From Clostridiales bacterium (lineage in GTDB: Bacteria; Bacillota; Clostridia; Oscillospirales; Acutalibacteraceae): a stretch of DNA of 5,837 nucleotides. Positions 5,837-5,837 of the stretch are shown in pieces (the stretch's first letter is position 1; each line of letters begins with the position of its first letter). The notes below the pieces were generated by a model that was not told the DNA's origin, searched no databases, and saw only the letters and a program-made list of their open reading frames with translations. The stretch is taken from the NCBI GenBank assembly GCA_012511485.1, contig JAAZFZ010000061.1, positions 1-5,837 of the forward strand, written 5' to 3'. Position numbers and translations under genes: made by a program.

Positions 5837-5837
5837 A

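Noticed and set aside
5612..5837. A riboswitch or small RNA upstream of pncB
   Set aside because: The predicted leader is only about 30 nt and the rest of the region is AT-rich without stable stems. I see promoters but no structured RNA.
1..5837. A novel defence, mobile or CRISPR-like system
   Set aside because: No repeats with spacers, transposase, integrase, toxin-antitoxin or nuclease signatures are present; every gene is metabolic or sporulation-related.

Overview
The window looks like chromosomal DNA of a spore-forming Firmicute, most likely a clostridial lineage. The left edge carries most of sigG, the late forespore sigma factor, which is found only in endospore-formers and their close relatives. 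Coding regions have moderate GC. The gaps between genes are AT-rich, with Firmicute-style vegetative promoters (extended -10 motifs, 17-nt spacers) and purine-rich ribosome binding sites. I see no mobile element, CRISPR array, tRNA or rRNA.

Layout from left to right: (1) 2-748, + strand: sigG, cut at its 5' end by the window edge. (2) 761-1711, - strand: a membrane-anchored alpha/beta-hydrolase, convergent with sigG across a 12-nt gap that holds a weak hairpin. (3) 1712-1858: a short divergent regulatory region with a promoter for each flanking gene and a 9-bp direct repeat. (4) 1859-4081, + strand: a 740-residue cytosolic protein with a GH20/GH67-type accessory domain and a TIM-barrel-like core, probably a carbohydrate-active enzyme of an uncharacterised family. 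(5) 4082-4156: a convergent terminator region. (6) 4157-5611, - strand: pncB, nicotinate phosphoribosyltransferase, full length (484 codons) but interrupted by one in-frame TGA at codon 258. (7) 5612-5837: an AT-rich divergent region with the pncB promoter and, at the very right end, a promoter firing out of the window, which implies another gene just beyond.

The genes do not form one pathway. Each appears to be its own transcription unit: sporulation control, an esterase-like hydrolase, a sugar hydrolase candidate and NAD salvage. Nothing here looks like a defence or mobile system. The observation most worth following is the single in-frame TGA in an otherwise intact pncB, together with atypical residues next to its catalytic histidine. 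The second is the glycoside-hydrolase-like protein, whose conserved acidic motifs are visible but whose reaction cannot be assigned from sequence.
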